DNA of 64,000 nt from Daphnia carinata (Eukaryota > Arthropoda > Branchiopoda > Diplostraca > Daphniidae): contig NC_081337.1 in NCBI RefSeq assembly GCF_022539665.2, forward strand, positions 124,001-188,000. Reading direction: 5' to 3'. A program made the translations under genes and the position numbers. This document shows positions 35,401 to 46,665 of this stretch, piece after piece. Each line of letters begins with the position of its first letter. Position 1 is the first letter of the stretch. The notes beneath the pieces are model-generated. The model made no database searches and had not been told where the DNA came from. It saw nothing but the letters and a program-made list of their open reading frames with translations.

Positions 35401-38400
35401 CAACCCTTTAAGAATGACACATTTTTATCTTTTCGCCTGCGCTTCAAATATAAAAGTGACGAAAGAAAGGCATGGCTCCAGATGGGCTTGTTCCCTTTCT
35501 CGACATCGTTCAAGCACAAAACGCGAGTGACATGAATATCCAGCAACTGTATTTGAAGTCACTTCGCGTCGGAAAGGGGTGACTTGTGAACGAGTGGAAC
35601 CTTATTGCGAATGTATTTGTTGGACTATGATATATGCGATTCGGAAAGCAACCCATTGTTGTACAAACGATTAGAGCGTAAGTAGTGACTTGAACAAGAA
35701 TTAGAATATAGAGTTCGGTTGTTCATGGCAAAAAATGAGATATTTTACTTTATTTATATGATGACAATAATGTGACTCGCTTGGGATTAGGAGTAGTAAA
35801 GATGAGTGGGAAAATGTATTTATTACTCCTAAGAAGTTTGATGTGATCAAGTACAGTTAATCGTGCCGCAGTTTTTTCTCTGTTTAGGCTATTTCAACAT
35901 GCCGTGCCTACACCTGATCTACGCACATGAGGCAGTCTCGAGTATAAAAAAAACTCGAACTTTTTTTGCTTTTTTTGTTTTTTTGCCACTGCAGTCGAAA
36001 AAGCAATTCCCCTATTAGACTATTGTCAACATCTAAACAACAATTTGGTGCAACATGTTGCCAATACATTATGTCTCACATGTTTCTGATGGCTATGATC
36101 TTTTCAGTAAGGACAAAACTGCAAGCAAATGTATGCGTGAGCTTTTGCACGGCGCTCTGGGTTTGTGCTTCTTGCCTTCATAATGCGTGTTGGCGGACCG
36201 CTTTAGAACACCACGTACCGCTGGTGCCATATGGTAAAATCAAGGAATCAAATAGCATTTCCCAATGGAAGGTAATGCCCTAACACATTAGACGGCAGAT
36301 ACACCTGTATCGGCTGTATACTGTATCAATGCTGTGTGTGAGTAGCCTACTGAGTTAGCAGAGGAACGACAGCCACGTACGGAACAATAAACATACAAGA
36401 AAATGAGCAGCAAGGGTATAGGGGAATCGGTGAACCTCAGCTGCTTCGAATATGTGAATAATAGCTTTGCTGGCCATCTGCTCCTACCCAAGCCGGTCAC
36501 TGCTCACTAGTTGCCTTGTGAGCGGTTCTGGCTTCAGGCCCAAGAAAAGAGGGACAACAGAAACCTGTAAACGGCGAGACGTGTTCTATACCTGGAGACC
36601 GAACAAGGAAGGCACATGCCCACCATCTGGAGTTTTCAGAGTCACGTGACTGGGGCTTCTTTGTAGTCACAAGAAGTGAACCTGGGGTTAATTTTGTTTT
36701 ATTTTTTTTAATGAAAATTGATGCTCAGGTCCTTAGAAAATGTCCAAACGCGGAGAAATCTTTTCGCATATCAGTTCTGTTTCAATAGAATGGCCATCGT
36801 TTCAGCTCAAATCTCGCTGAGTTTATTTTAAGTATCTATTTTGTGCAAAGTTTTCGCTGATTGATATATGATCTACATTAAAGCTTGTTTTGAACAATTA
36901 AATGATGTAGACACGGTGTCAAGCTAATACAGCTACAAGGGTTCCTGTATAAATAGGACAGGTGTGATGAGTTGGATGATTCACATTTTGCACAAAATGC
37001 CGCTGAGTTTTTCCTACTTGAGGAAAAATCAGACTTCATCTAAAATAAATAAAAAATACCCGCATGACGAATCATTCTGATTAAGAGGTGAAGGATATTA
37101 TTCGTCCGTGAATTAAAGAAAAAAATGGCTGCTTTTTTTATTTCAGGTAGCTTCAAACCCGCATAAAAAATTTAACAGATGATGTCGCAAATTGTTTATT
37201 AGAGACGTGATTTCAACAACATTCATTATTTCGTGGATTTGCATAGTTTTATCAAGTAACGTGTCAGTCAAAGCGGACTCTGGACAGCCCCATAACCAGC
37301 TAATAAGAAGCTTCTAGCGATAAGTTCTCTTGTCCGTTTACAAGTAACCAAACATACAATACACCCAACACGTATCGAAACTTCCTCTTTCGTTAGTAAA
37401 ACAAAATTTTCAACAGTATATCGTTGCTTTGCTTGCCGCCTTAGTTAATTGTCCCAGCTTTAAATGTGTTAGTTGGCGAACTGCAAAATAAAACTGTTTC
37501 GATACTGTAATTATCACTTCATAAGATTTTTTTTTTTCTTTTTGGATTTGATTCTAGGTTGTGATCGTATTCGGATAGCCGATGTAGGCAGGGTAGACTC
37601 AAACAGACTAAACATTATACCTAGACTAATATCAAAGCAAGGAACTTGTTTGGATCGCGTTTTTTTTCTCCTTCTCTGGGTTATGTACCAGGGGTGCATT
37701 ATCGCCAGCCACCTGCATCCCCTTTCTTTTCTTTTTCTTTTTCTTTTTTTTTTTCTTTTTTAGAATTCCTTTCCCTCGGCACATGTTTCTGTTCCAGCTT
37801 TCAGACGAGGGTCAATTCTCGACCCTTTCCTGTGCCCTTCCAGCAAGATAAGTGGTAGGAAGTCTCGGAGAGCTAGCACCTGGCGTCTTCTGACCAATCA
37901 CATCAAGCGATAAATATTTTTCTTTCAGCTGCAGCACAGCTGACATGCCACCAAATAATCGGAAATGGCTCTTGTAACAATTTAAATCCATAAATGATTT
38001 TTCTCCAGATTTCTCTCGTAGCAACAAAAAAATTCCCTAATTAATATGCTTACAGAAGAAAACAGTATAAATGCCAACACGTTTTCCATTATTTTGCATT
38101 GCATTTGATGGCAAAATTCAACTTTGCCAGAATTTTAGAGCGATATCATTCCACCGTGGCAGGGCAGCCGGAGTACCTGTGGCTTCATTTATTCAAAATT
38201 ATTCAAATTAAGTTACTAGAATATGCGGAATGAAAGTTAAGGTTACCACGGAAAACGTTTGTTTTGATAAATGAGCAGATAATAGGAAGTCCAGAGTTAT
38301 TGAACTAGGAGCAAGAATATTCCCCATGGCGAACGATGGCGACTCTGATTCAAACGCGCCATCGACCACATTGAAGACATTTTGTCTCCTATTTTCGAAA

Positions 38401-40488
38401 ATCTTCTTACGAATTTTTTAACGGTTCCATGCAATCGCATACTGCGTACTTAGTAGCCTAGCCAGTACTAGCTTCAGGCCGTTTGGAACGAAAGCGAGTA
38501 CCAAAAACACATCTTTGCGGATGCCTTTTGTACACTGGGTATTTTTGCACTACCAAAGAAAACTGATTATAGAAATCAATGAGTTAGGGCACTATAGCTA
38601 TTTGCTCCTTTTCGGTTTTTTATTGGTTTTACTAGGCCGATATGGTATGGTGCCAGACAAATTACGGCGAAAGAATTATTTATATAGCTTCTACCACGAC
38701 GGGATGGGAGGAGGGATCACAAATATTTACAAAATATAGTTCATCTTTGTAGTAAAAACTACATGGTTTTGTCAAGAAAGCCATGATTCTTCATTCCAAG
38801 AACCGCAAAGGAAACACTTATCATTCGAGAATCAGTCGTCATTCTGGAACCTCGTGCACTTTCGCCATAGGGCTTCACACCCACAACTGTAGCAACCCAA
38901 TGTTCATCCATGCATCGAAACATATCCAAAGCGCTATCGGTCAAACGAGGAAAACCTCAGTTGTAAAAATCGGTAAGCTCTCATCAAGGGCATAATTAAA
39001 ATCGGGTTCTAATTAATGCATGTTGAACGTTTAGTTTTTCTCACGATAATTATTTCAAGTGCGTGAACCAATCGGGAGAGGGGTAGCACAAAGAAAAATA
39101 TACTTCTTTGGACCCTTCGTTAGGCATTATTTTCAGTGTTTCAATGTTTTGAAGCAATTGTGAGATTCTTAATAGAATTAAGAATATAGGCCTACTGAAG
39201 TAATTTTTAACTGTTAATAGAATTAGTCTTAGATTTAAATTCAAAGATATTCAACACCGGAAGCTACTGGCGTGACAGCTGATCTGCTTTTTTACTTTTC
39301 TTCACCTTTAGGAAATTTGTTTTTTCTGCAATTGCGGCAGCGAATTGTTAAGTGGGCAACTGAAATTTTTTTTAATTTAACTGAGTACAGCCAGACAAGA
39401 ATCAGTTTGGACATTATAAGCCAAAATGACAGCAGTTTCTCGTTTGTTAATGCCTGCAATGACTGAGTTCTTACTAACTATATTTATGCCGAAGGAGCAA
39501 TTAGTAGTTCTTCATTTACGCTTTAAAGGAATCTTTGTCAAGAAATATTTTTGATTCTAGATGGCAAAGATATTTAAAATTTCTTTTTGGGCGCGGATTT
39601 GCTGGCATAATGGGAATAGTACCTCTCCAACAACACCAAAAAAGTAGAGTTCGTCTCGCAAAAACAAAATGGTTTTTTTCTAATTTAATATCGTTTAATT
39701 AATACTTTTATCGGTGAGCAAAAAGCTTGTCACCCAACTTATTGTAACTGCAAGTGATCTAGACGTAAACATGGGGCAAATTTAAGAAATCATTCAACAA
39801 ATTTTTTTATCTGGGACCAAAAAAATTTAGATTTTAGTAAAAGCGGTGGATACAAAGCCTAAATCGGAGATATTGGTAAAAAAAATTCGATTACGTACAC
39901 TTTACTGAGGAATTGGCTACCATGTATTATACCAAGAACCAAATCAGGCCAAATAAAATTTTTTTTAAAAAAGTGTGTAGTTCCTACAATTACTGTATGG
40001 TATAAACATTTGCAGATCGATAACCAGGCAGTAAGCCGATCTCCGTTTTGTGAAGAGGTTAACAGCAAAAATAAAAAAAAATAAAAATAAATAAAACAAA
40101 CAGCCACTCCGTGTAATCAGAAAGCAATTAAAAGCAACTAACTAATTTAGTTACTTACCACGGATGTCAAAAGCTATTATTTACGACATAATGTCCGATC
40201 TGATGTAAAACTAAAACAAGCATTCGGATTGATCGTTGTGACACTTTTCTCTAAGATTAATAGGATTGCAATGCCATGAAAAATTTGTAGCATCAACTAC
40301 GCGTACACGAAAAATTCAAAATGGGAAATGAGAGATGCAAATTACGCACGTCGGTAGAAAATGTTCTAACTATGTATGGCAATGAATGATGTGTTTATAT
40401 TTTTAAGCAGATCATGAAAAACATAGGCAGAAAAGGATGTTGGCTTTTGGTACTTAGAAATATTAATGTAGTGTCCAAACAGAAATGC
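35401..40488. other. Long AT-rich intergenic region
   Basis: Five kilobases with no confidently recognised gene. A minus-strand frame at about 38966-38762, starting FPRLTDSALDMFRCMDEHW and continuing VATVVGVKPYGES, looks exon-like in composition but I cannot name it. Small hydrophobic frames at 35966-36283, 38515-38739 and 39272-39466 have no visible family motifs. Poly-T/C tracts lie at 37525-37545 and 37725-37760. Confidence 0.5.
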
Positions 40489-41016
40489 TCAAGCAGCATT
40501 GCACAGCAGATGTGCCAAATCTTTTACTTCCCATTCCCACAAAATTTGAAGATTTATGCTGTTATCTAGTTTGGTCATTTTTATGGCTTGTATGAGTGGT
40601 GTTTGGCTAGAGGATACAACTGTACCAATTACTGAACAATACACTCCTAGTAAAAAGAAATTTTGAATTAGAAATCATCACAACTTTACAAAACCTAAAT
40701 ACATACCTTGCTGAATCCAATTTGTAACAGAAAAAGATATCAAGGAAATTTTTACGATTCCTCCCGAAACATCTTTCAGAATAACATGTGAGTCATTGAT
40801 AACATGAAGAATATTTCCTTGAAGCCAAACAGTGTGCACATAATAATTGATTTCTTTTCCTGTAATGAAACTTTTTAGGGGTACAATCCATTGTTCACAT
40901 TGATTTTCTCCACGAGACAAATCCGTCGACTTTGAATTTCGGCAATCTTTCAGTTGGCGACAAAATAATTTAGTTGCAGGTACACTAAAGAAATCTGAGA
41001 CGCAGTCAAGCTGCAT
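40489..41016 (-). CDS. RMI2: RMI2, RecQ-mediated genome instability protein 2 homologue
   Basis: Two exons on minus, 41016-40707 and 40646-40489, joined by a 60-bp GT-AG intron in matching phase, giving 155 residues (human RMI2 is 147). The protein is a single OB fold: PATKLFCRQLKDC near the start, VWLQGNILHV, VILKDVSGGIVKIS, then after the intron CSVIGTVVSS, TPLIQAIKMTKL and LWEWEVKDL. These align in order with human RMI2 (VWMQGRV, LRDPSGDF, VMVMGVVQA, LQAVKMTDLS, MWELEVEDL). RMI2 binds RMI1 within the BLM-TopIIIalpha-RMI complex that dissolves double Holliday junctions in the nucleus. The ATG at 41016 is the only one before the conserved region. The gene looks intact and stands alone, 100 bp from a MITE-like repeat. 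Confidence 0.8.
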
Positions 41017-41109
41017 TTTCAAACAAAACGGAACAAATCGCTAACGTACAAATTTTTCTGCAAACATGCTACCAAACTTTTCACGATCCAACCATGGTGT
41101 ACTGAATAT

Positions 41110-41310
41110 TGCAGAAAAATCTGTCAGGTAAGGCCGAAGGTTTTTAATACATATATATACAGGTTTCTTTTGCTGTTTTGGCGCTAGGGGGCTTATAAGG
41201 CCATACTTTGAGAACTATGCTTTCTGCAAGTCACATATCCACGGATTCCTACACGGCCTAGCAGACGGTTTTACTGCCTAAGTCAAAACGTCAAAAATCA
41301 AAAATAAGTT
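41110..41310 (+). mobile_element. MITE-like repeat, copy 1
   Basis: About 200 bp that recurs in inverted orientation at 62690-62880. Shared words include AATCTGTCAGGTA, GGCGCTAGGGGGC, GACGGT and AAAACGTCAAA. No coding potential is present. It lies just upstream of RMI2 and just before the pogo-like element edge. Confidence 0.65.
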
Positions 41311-42234
41311 TTGTGTCAAGTGTATTCGTGATAAAATACTCTATGATAGGGGAGACCGGACCCATCTTGGACACTGTACCAAGTTGTACAATGCCGCGGA
41401 AAATACAAGTTTTCATAATAAAAATATAATAATTACATAATATTTTCAAAATAGGTTTTATACATGGTGTAAAAATTTGATCCTGTGTCTGTTTTATTTT
41501 TTTAATTGTTTAACAAATAATAAAAATACGAAAAAGTCTGTATTTTTCTTCGTTCTTAATCGATGATTTTTTAAAATGTTATTTTATAATTATACGTTAA
41601 TAGATATTAGAAGTAAGTAGACCAGAGATTTCTTAATAATATTTGAAAAGAAAAATAATTTTCCTTATTCAACTTTCAACAGAATCATTTATTCTGCGAA
41701 AGTTATTTTTTGGGGCCAATTTGTACAAACGGCAGGGGTGATGTTGGACACCAAATGGGCGTGCATGGGATGGGCCAAATCTAAGTGGGAAAATTTGAAA
41801 TTTTGCAATTTAAGGAAACATTTAGAATATAACTAATGCTTATTACAGTAATATTGCAGAAAAATGTGGCGGTTTTCCCTATGCTTTGTTTGCCAAACCT
41901 GACACATTTCACTGCAACCTCCTGTACATGTTTTACCTAAAATGAAAACACATTTTTTTAGAAAGACTGTACTTTAAGCTTTCTGTATTAATTTACTTTG
42001 ATTTACATATTTTTTTCATAACTAATCACATTTTTTTTGAAGATATTTTTAAATGCTGACCAAAGAGGTCGAGGAAAGGAACATCCAATTGTAAAGGCAC
42101 CTTAGTTACGACATAATCTGGCAAATGAGATTAGAAAACAAATACGAAAGATAACTACACGTCCACAATCATTCTACGTTGAACAATTCGACCAGCTCGT
42201 GTGCGATGAGAAAGACTAGATTGTTGATTAGAGA

Positions 42235-42760
42235 TCACAGAAGGTGCATAATCATTGCAACTTTCATGTTGCACGAGTTTTCCTTTTCTATTTTTGATTT
42301 CGTCGGCTTTGTTGCAACCGTATTAACAGCAGGATTCATAATATTCCCTGACAACAACTTTGTTCTTCCTCTTTTTGCCTTTTTTTGTTCTTTTTCGTCT
42401 TTTTTTCTTTGCTCTTCATCAATTTTCTCTTTTTCCGAAGTATCAGTTATAATCCGTGTCCTACCCAAACGGTCATTCTTTCGTTTGCGTGGAGCAGCTG
42501 GTGTGTTTGGGAAACTTGCGTGTATGGTCTGACATGCTCTGGGATAACATGCGGTGTAGTATACCATATGTTAAAGACAACGATGATATAGGGCAGTTAT
42601 CGGCATCTATTAAACGAAAAAGAGTTAGTAAATTTAATTTATGGTGAGCATACCATTCTTGAAACCTGAAGTGCAAGGGTTATTTGCCGTAGTTGAGAAG
42701 GGTTCATCCATGCTTGCAATTTTAGCTTTGGTGTTGTACGTGGAAACTTCCATATCAATG
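42235..42760 (-). pseudogene. C-terminal remnant of a pogo/jerky-type transposase
   Basis: On minus: MDEPFSTTANNPCTSGF, an apparent intron (about 42655-42608), then SDHTRKFPK in one frame continuing as AAPRKRKN and GRTRIITDTSEKEKIDEEQ in another. The Pro-Arg-Lys stretch followed by (R/K)ILTDTPEK and a Lys/Glu-rich helix is the usual tail of pogo/Tigger/jerky DDE proteins. The catalytic core is absent and there is a frame change near 42540, so this is a dead remnant. Confidence 0.55.
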
Positions 42761-42906
42761 TCGTGTGACTAATTGGAAAGCAGATTATTTTCTGCTTTTG
42801 GAGCTGTTTCAAACAGAAATTACAAGTTGCTATACTTATAAAACCAACAGTAATATTTAATGATGTTTAATTAAATTTTTACCTGGTGTATCAGTAACAT
42901 AGGAGG

Positions 42907-43312
42907 GCAAAAAAATAATTTTTCTCAATACCCCTCCCTATCCCTTGAAGTTAACTCCCTTCTAAGTTTTGCGACGGAAAGTGTAGTTCACACTTGTTCA
43001 CCAGAGGCGGTGTAGTGCAGCTTTTTGCTGTTAATGTTTGAAATTGGGGGGTTTTTAAAAAACATAATGGCTATCAATCAGAGCAGACAAAGTTTTATTC
43101 ACTCTTTGTACTGTTTATTAAAAATTCTTAGAAATAAAAAAAAATATCACAAATAATTTGATTCTGTGTTAAATGCATGATGTTCAAACAAAAAACAGCT
43201 GCATTGCTGCGCCTCTGGTGACCAAGTGTGAAGTACACATTCCGTCCCAAAACTTAGAAGGGAGTTAACTTCAAGGGATAGGAAGGGGTATTGAGAAAAA
43301 TTATTTTTGAAA
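42907..43312. mobile_element. Foldback MITE with about 110-bp inverted arms
   Basis: The left arm (42907-43024) starts AAAATAATTTTTCTCAATAC and contains TTGAAGTTAACTCCCTTCTA; the right arm (about 43195-43312) is its reverse complement with few differences. A spacer of about 170 bp holds nothing coding. The size and structure are those of a non-autonomous TIR element inside the pogo-like element. Confidence 0.85.
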
Positions 43313-43674
43313 AAATAACATTACATCTATATTAAGTAAGAAATGCTATATCTTTTGGGAAAAAAGATTTTTTTTAGCTCACCTCTAAGTATTTTATATA
43401 AAATTTTCAAAAACCTAGTCTTAGCATTACGCTTATGGGGAAATACCGGGTGTGCCTATTTCGTGAACGAGGAGCTAGAGCCTTAGGGGTAAGTTCTACA
43501 AAAAAACTAAGTATTAGTGAATTGTAGATCACGACCTAATCTGATCAGCAAAAATTTAAAAAAAAAAATCTACCTGTATCCATTAAATAGCAATGGGAGT
43601 TTAAAAAACACCGTAGCGCCATAAGAATACACGTAAATGGAGGAGGTGTGCCTAATAACTTGGTGGGTACTGTA

Positions 43675-43860
43675 GGACTGGAAATTTTTAGTCCTATTTC
43701 TACTGGAGAAAGAGAACTGGGAGAAATAGGACTGACTAATTTTTAAAATCTTTTAGACAATCCTATTCCTCCATGGCATCAGTCCTATTTCTCCTCGGCA
43801 TTAGTCCTATTTCTCTTTAGAAAGAGTCCTATTTATTTTATTTTGTTCCAGAAGGACCGA
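43675..43860. repeat. Cluster of GTCCTATTTCTCC words on both strands
   Basis: At least seven copies of AGTCCTATTT(CT) or its complement, arranged with one orientation first and the other after, forming a potential hairpin. Related clusters with GGTCCTATTTCTCC lie at 56670-56825 and 60957-61135. A further two copies occur at 44876-44905, after the dispersed repeat 44447-44870. Confidence 0.8.
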
Positions 43861-43987
43861 TGAGCCACCAATCCGGCAAAACCAGAAATATTTATTACTT
43901 TTTTCGCACTTTATTTGGGCACAACTAACTTACCCAGTTGCACTCATGTTGTACTTGCTCATACAACTATCAGCAACAACTAACTAA

Positions 43988-44065
43988 AGCAAGACTTACC
44001 ATATCGGTAACGCTCTAAGCTGTGACAAGAGTAGTCCTGTGTTCGATTCTTTGTGGTTTCCTTTC
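43988..44065 (+). other. tRNA-like segment, possible SINE head
   Basis: TCGGTAACGCTCTAAGCTGT followed 30 bases later by GTGTTCGATTCTTTG has the look of A-box and B-box promoter elements of a tRNA-derived sequence. The acceptor stem does not pair cleanly, so it is unlikely to be a working tRNA gene. Confidence 0.35.
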
Positions 44066-44446
44066 GTCTAAGATTTTTGGTAACATTTGCATTTACGTTA
44101 ACTATGAATAGTAGAAAAATGTTAATGAATCTTCAGCTGTATGAAAGCAAGTGCCTCACCAGGCGCAAGAAGAACTGTTGAGATACAAGAGAATGGATGA
44201 CAGAGGAGCTGGTAGAAGATGGTAGATGGGGGAGAAATAAATTATTTGTGACTTAACATTTTAACTATTCCTCAACTTCTTTACCAAGAGGAGGATTCTA
44301 ACACAGAAGTAGATGACATAATTTGCAATTATTATTCGAAACTTACTTAAAAAATTTCCAGTAATATTTAAGCTATATTTGTGCGAAAAAATGCTTCAAT
44401 AATGAAAGTTATTCTTTAAAAAGATTTTTGGGAAGAAAGCAATTAC

Positions 44447-44870
44447 GGGTGTTTAGGGAAAGACTAATGAAATGGTAAATAATGGTAGTTTTAACTTCCC
44501 AATTTTCACATGCGGTTTCAGCATTTCAGCCAGTCAGTATTTAGATCTACATGGTTGTCGTGCTGTGTATGTGCTGTGTATGGAGTTTTCGGATATGGAT
44601 TGCTTTCCCTGCCTAAGCATCTGTCGATCGTGTCCAGGGGTCTGCTCTATTCCTGCCCAGCGGCCCCCTCTGTTCCTGCCCAGCTGCGTATTGTTTATAC
44701 TGAGTCGCCTTCATATTGTGGATAATTAAAATGGAATCGCAAACCGTAAGTACATTTTTGATTTCACTAGTGCTGGGCCGAACCCTGACACAGGGTATCA
44801 GGCTTGGAACGGATAGGCAACGGTTCGAGTTCTGGCATTCTAAAAATTGTTAAAATAAAAAAAATGGAAA
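44447..44870 (+). repeat. Dispersed repeat, shorter copy
   Basis: Reads GTGTTTAGGGAAAGA, then CCCAGCGGCCCCCTCTGTTC-type GC-rich sequence, ATGGAATCGCAAACCGTAAG, CTAGTGCTGGGCCG and GGAACGGATAGGCAACGGTT, matching 11650 down to about 11050 in order. It lacks the expanded 23-bp minisatellite and the Cys/His frame of the other copy. Confidence 0.65.
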
Positions 44871-44907
44871 TTTTCAGTCCTATTTCGTTTCAGTCCTATT
44901 TCACCGC

Positions 44908-45916
44908 CAATCATGATAAGTTAATGCTAGGTGAGATAATCGTAACACATTCACTCATATAGCGTAATGTTACCTTATTCAAACTAGAATCTCACCCCCA
45001 CAAATGTTTATGAAGTTAATAGACAACAAATTATCAATGATACCTGTACGTAAGTCGAATGTTGCGACAATATGGTTCACAATAAATCAAAGAGTGATTA
45101 AAAATTTCACGCAGCAGACGCCGCCATGACATGACGAAGGCCAATCAGGGAAAACCAACGGAAAAATTGATACTACCAAATTATCGATTCTGTGTTGGCT
45201 CCACCTCCTCCTATAAGGAAGACCCTTATCAATAAAATGAAACTTTTCAGGTATAATAAAAGTATTTTATTTCACGTAACAGCTTATTAAGACTAAATTT
45301 AAATTGTTCACTAATTTAGTTTGAAAAAGTAGAAAAAATTAAAATGTATTACAACACAATCTGCCTCTTTTGACCCCGTCCAAAGTAAGTACCCCCGAAT
45401 CGGTCGAAACTCCCCGCAAAATAAAAATGGTAATAAATTCTAAAAAATTATATTCCATCTCTGAAAAAAAATTCAGCGAGTAGCGGAAACGTTGTAAATT
45501 CAGTTTTAACAAATTTGACTAATTTCGCGTAAAAGTAGGATGGTAAATAATGAGGTAAAACCGAAACTGTTGTGTGATGGGTCCGGTCTGTCCAACAATA
45601 CATTGTGCAAAAAAGTAAAGGTGTTGAATTTTTTAATTAAAGTTTTATCTTAATTTATCTTTTTCTACTTTTCAGGGATTAGAAGGAGTAGAAAATATAA
45701 AAAAAGTAAAAATATCAAAAGTAAACTTCTGTTTTGTTGGGCTTTGTGGTAACACAATAAAAGGAAATGTCTATCGAAGAGTAAACTTTGTGTTGTTCCG
45801 ATTGTGATGTTTCCGATTTCCCCGAAAGGATAATACAATTTATATTCCAATACAAGTTTTTGTATTCCAATTACATTATTTCAGACTAAGGATTTAACTG
45901 TAGTTATGTGAATATA
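44908..45916. other. AT-rich stretch without a gene
   Basis: It contains the presumed right end of the pogo-like element (about 45578-45590). The remainder, to the TA target site at 45915-45916 of the next element, shows no coding sequence or repeat I can name. Confidence 0.45.
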
Positions 45917-46665
45917 CAGTCACCACCCAAAGAATTTGATCACCCCCGTCTAATTTTTGTGTTTTAACACGCGTAGGATAGGCCCTACGGTGTCGCACGC
46001 CGGAATTTTTTTCCTATAGAAATATTGCGCGCAAAATTATCGGGTTTGTTGCATTACAAAGATAAAGGAATGCTCTTTATCTTTCTAATTTTTTTATTTA
46101 AAATCCGTTAAGATTTTACGAAATAAAGCGTAGACATGAAATATTTGATCACCCCTAAAACAGCCGCATAGATTGTCCTTACCCGCGGCTTAGCCTTAGG
46201 ATATGGGGGGTGGCAAAGATGGGAGAAATAGCTACCTAAAAATATCAGGTAAATTTTTGTGCCATATTCCGATAGAGGCGCTGATGCATGCATATTTTTC
46301 CTTAATTAGCGAAGGAAAACTTTTTCGCTTCGAAAACTTATTTGCGCATTCTTATTTGCATAGAATACTATGTTTCAAAGCCAGGGAACGAAAACCATGA
46401 AATTTTTAGTGTAGCGTAGGCTTTTGACGAAAACCAACATGGTTACGAAGAAACATTTAAGTGTGGAGGAGAGGGGAAAAATTATTCATTCGTACAAAAC
46501 GTTAGAGTCCATTAGGAAAGTGAGCAAAACATTAAGTCTTCCGTATAGCACCGTTAAGTACACCATCGTACGGTTTAATGAAACGAATTCGAATAACGAT
46601 AGACCTGACCGTGGCCGCTATGAAGTTCTTTCGGATTCGGACAAGCGCTTCATTAAACTTATTAG

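Larger units (their letters stand above)
41346..45600 (-). mobile_element. Pogo-like (Tc1/mariner superfamily) element, decayed and with insertions
   Basis: The left edge carries GACCGGACCCATC (41356-41368), and the inverted form GATGGGTCCGGTC occurs at about 45578-45590, consistent with opposite ends of one element. A second copy of the left end (63725 onward) runs off the window in the same orientation. Between the ends lie a transposase remnant (42235-42760, minus), a foldback MITE, a cluster of TCCTATTTCTCC words, a tRNA-like segment and a dispersed repeat, so the interior is a nest of later insertions. Exact ends and target duplication were not resolved. Confidence 0.5.

Noticed and set aside
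36949-36962. TATAAATAG as a promoter
   Set aside because: A lone TATA-like word in AT-rich DNA with no gene start downstream; expected by chance.
42179-42532. Plus-strand hydrophobic frame
   Set aside because: It is the complement of the Lys/Glu-rich pogo-type tail, which explains its Phe/Leu/Ser composition.
43988-44065. A working tRNA gene
   Set aside because: Box-like motifs are present, but the acceptor and anticodon stems do not pair convincingly; kept only as a tRNA-like segment.
44731-44775. Mini-gene ATGGAATCGCAAACC followed by GTAAGT and an AG 25 bases later, also present at 11175
   Set aside because: A 25-base intron is too short to splice and the joined phase does not reach the Cys/His frame.
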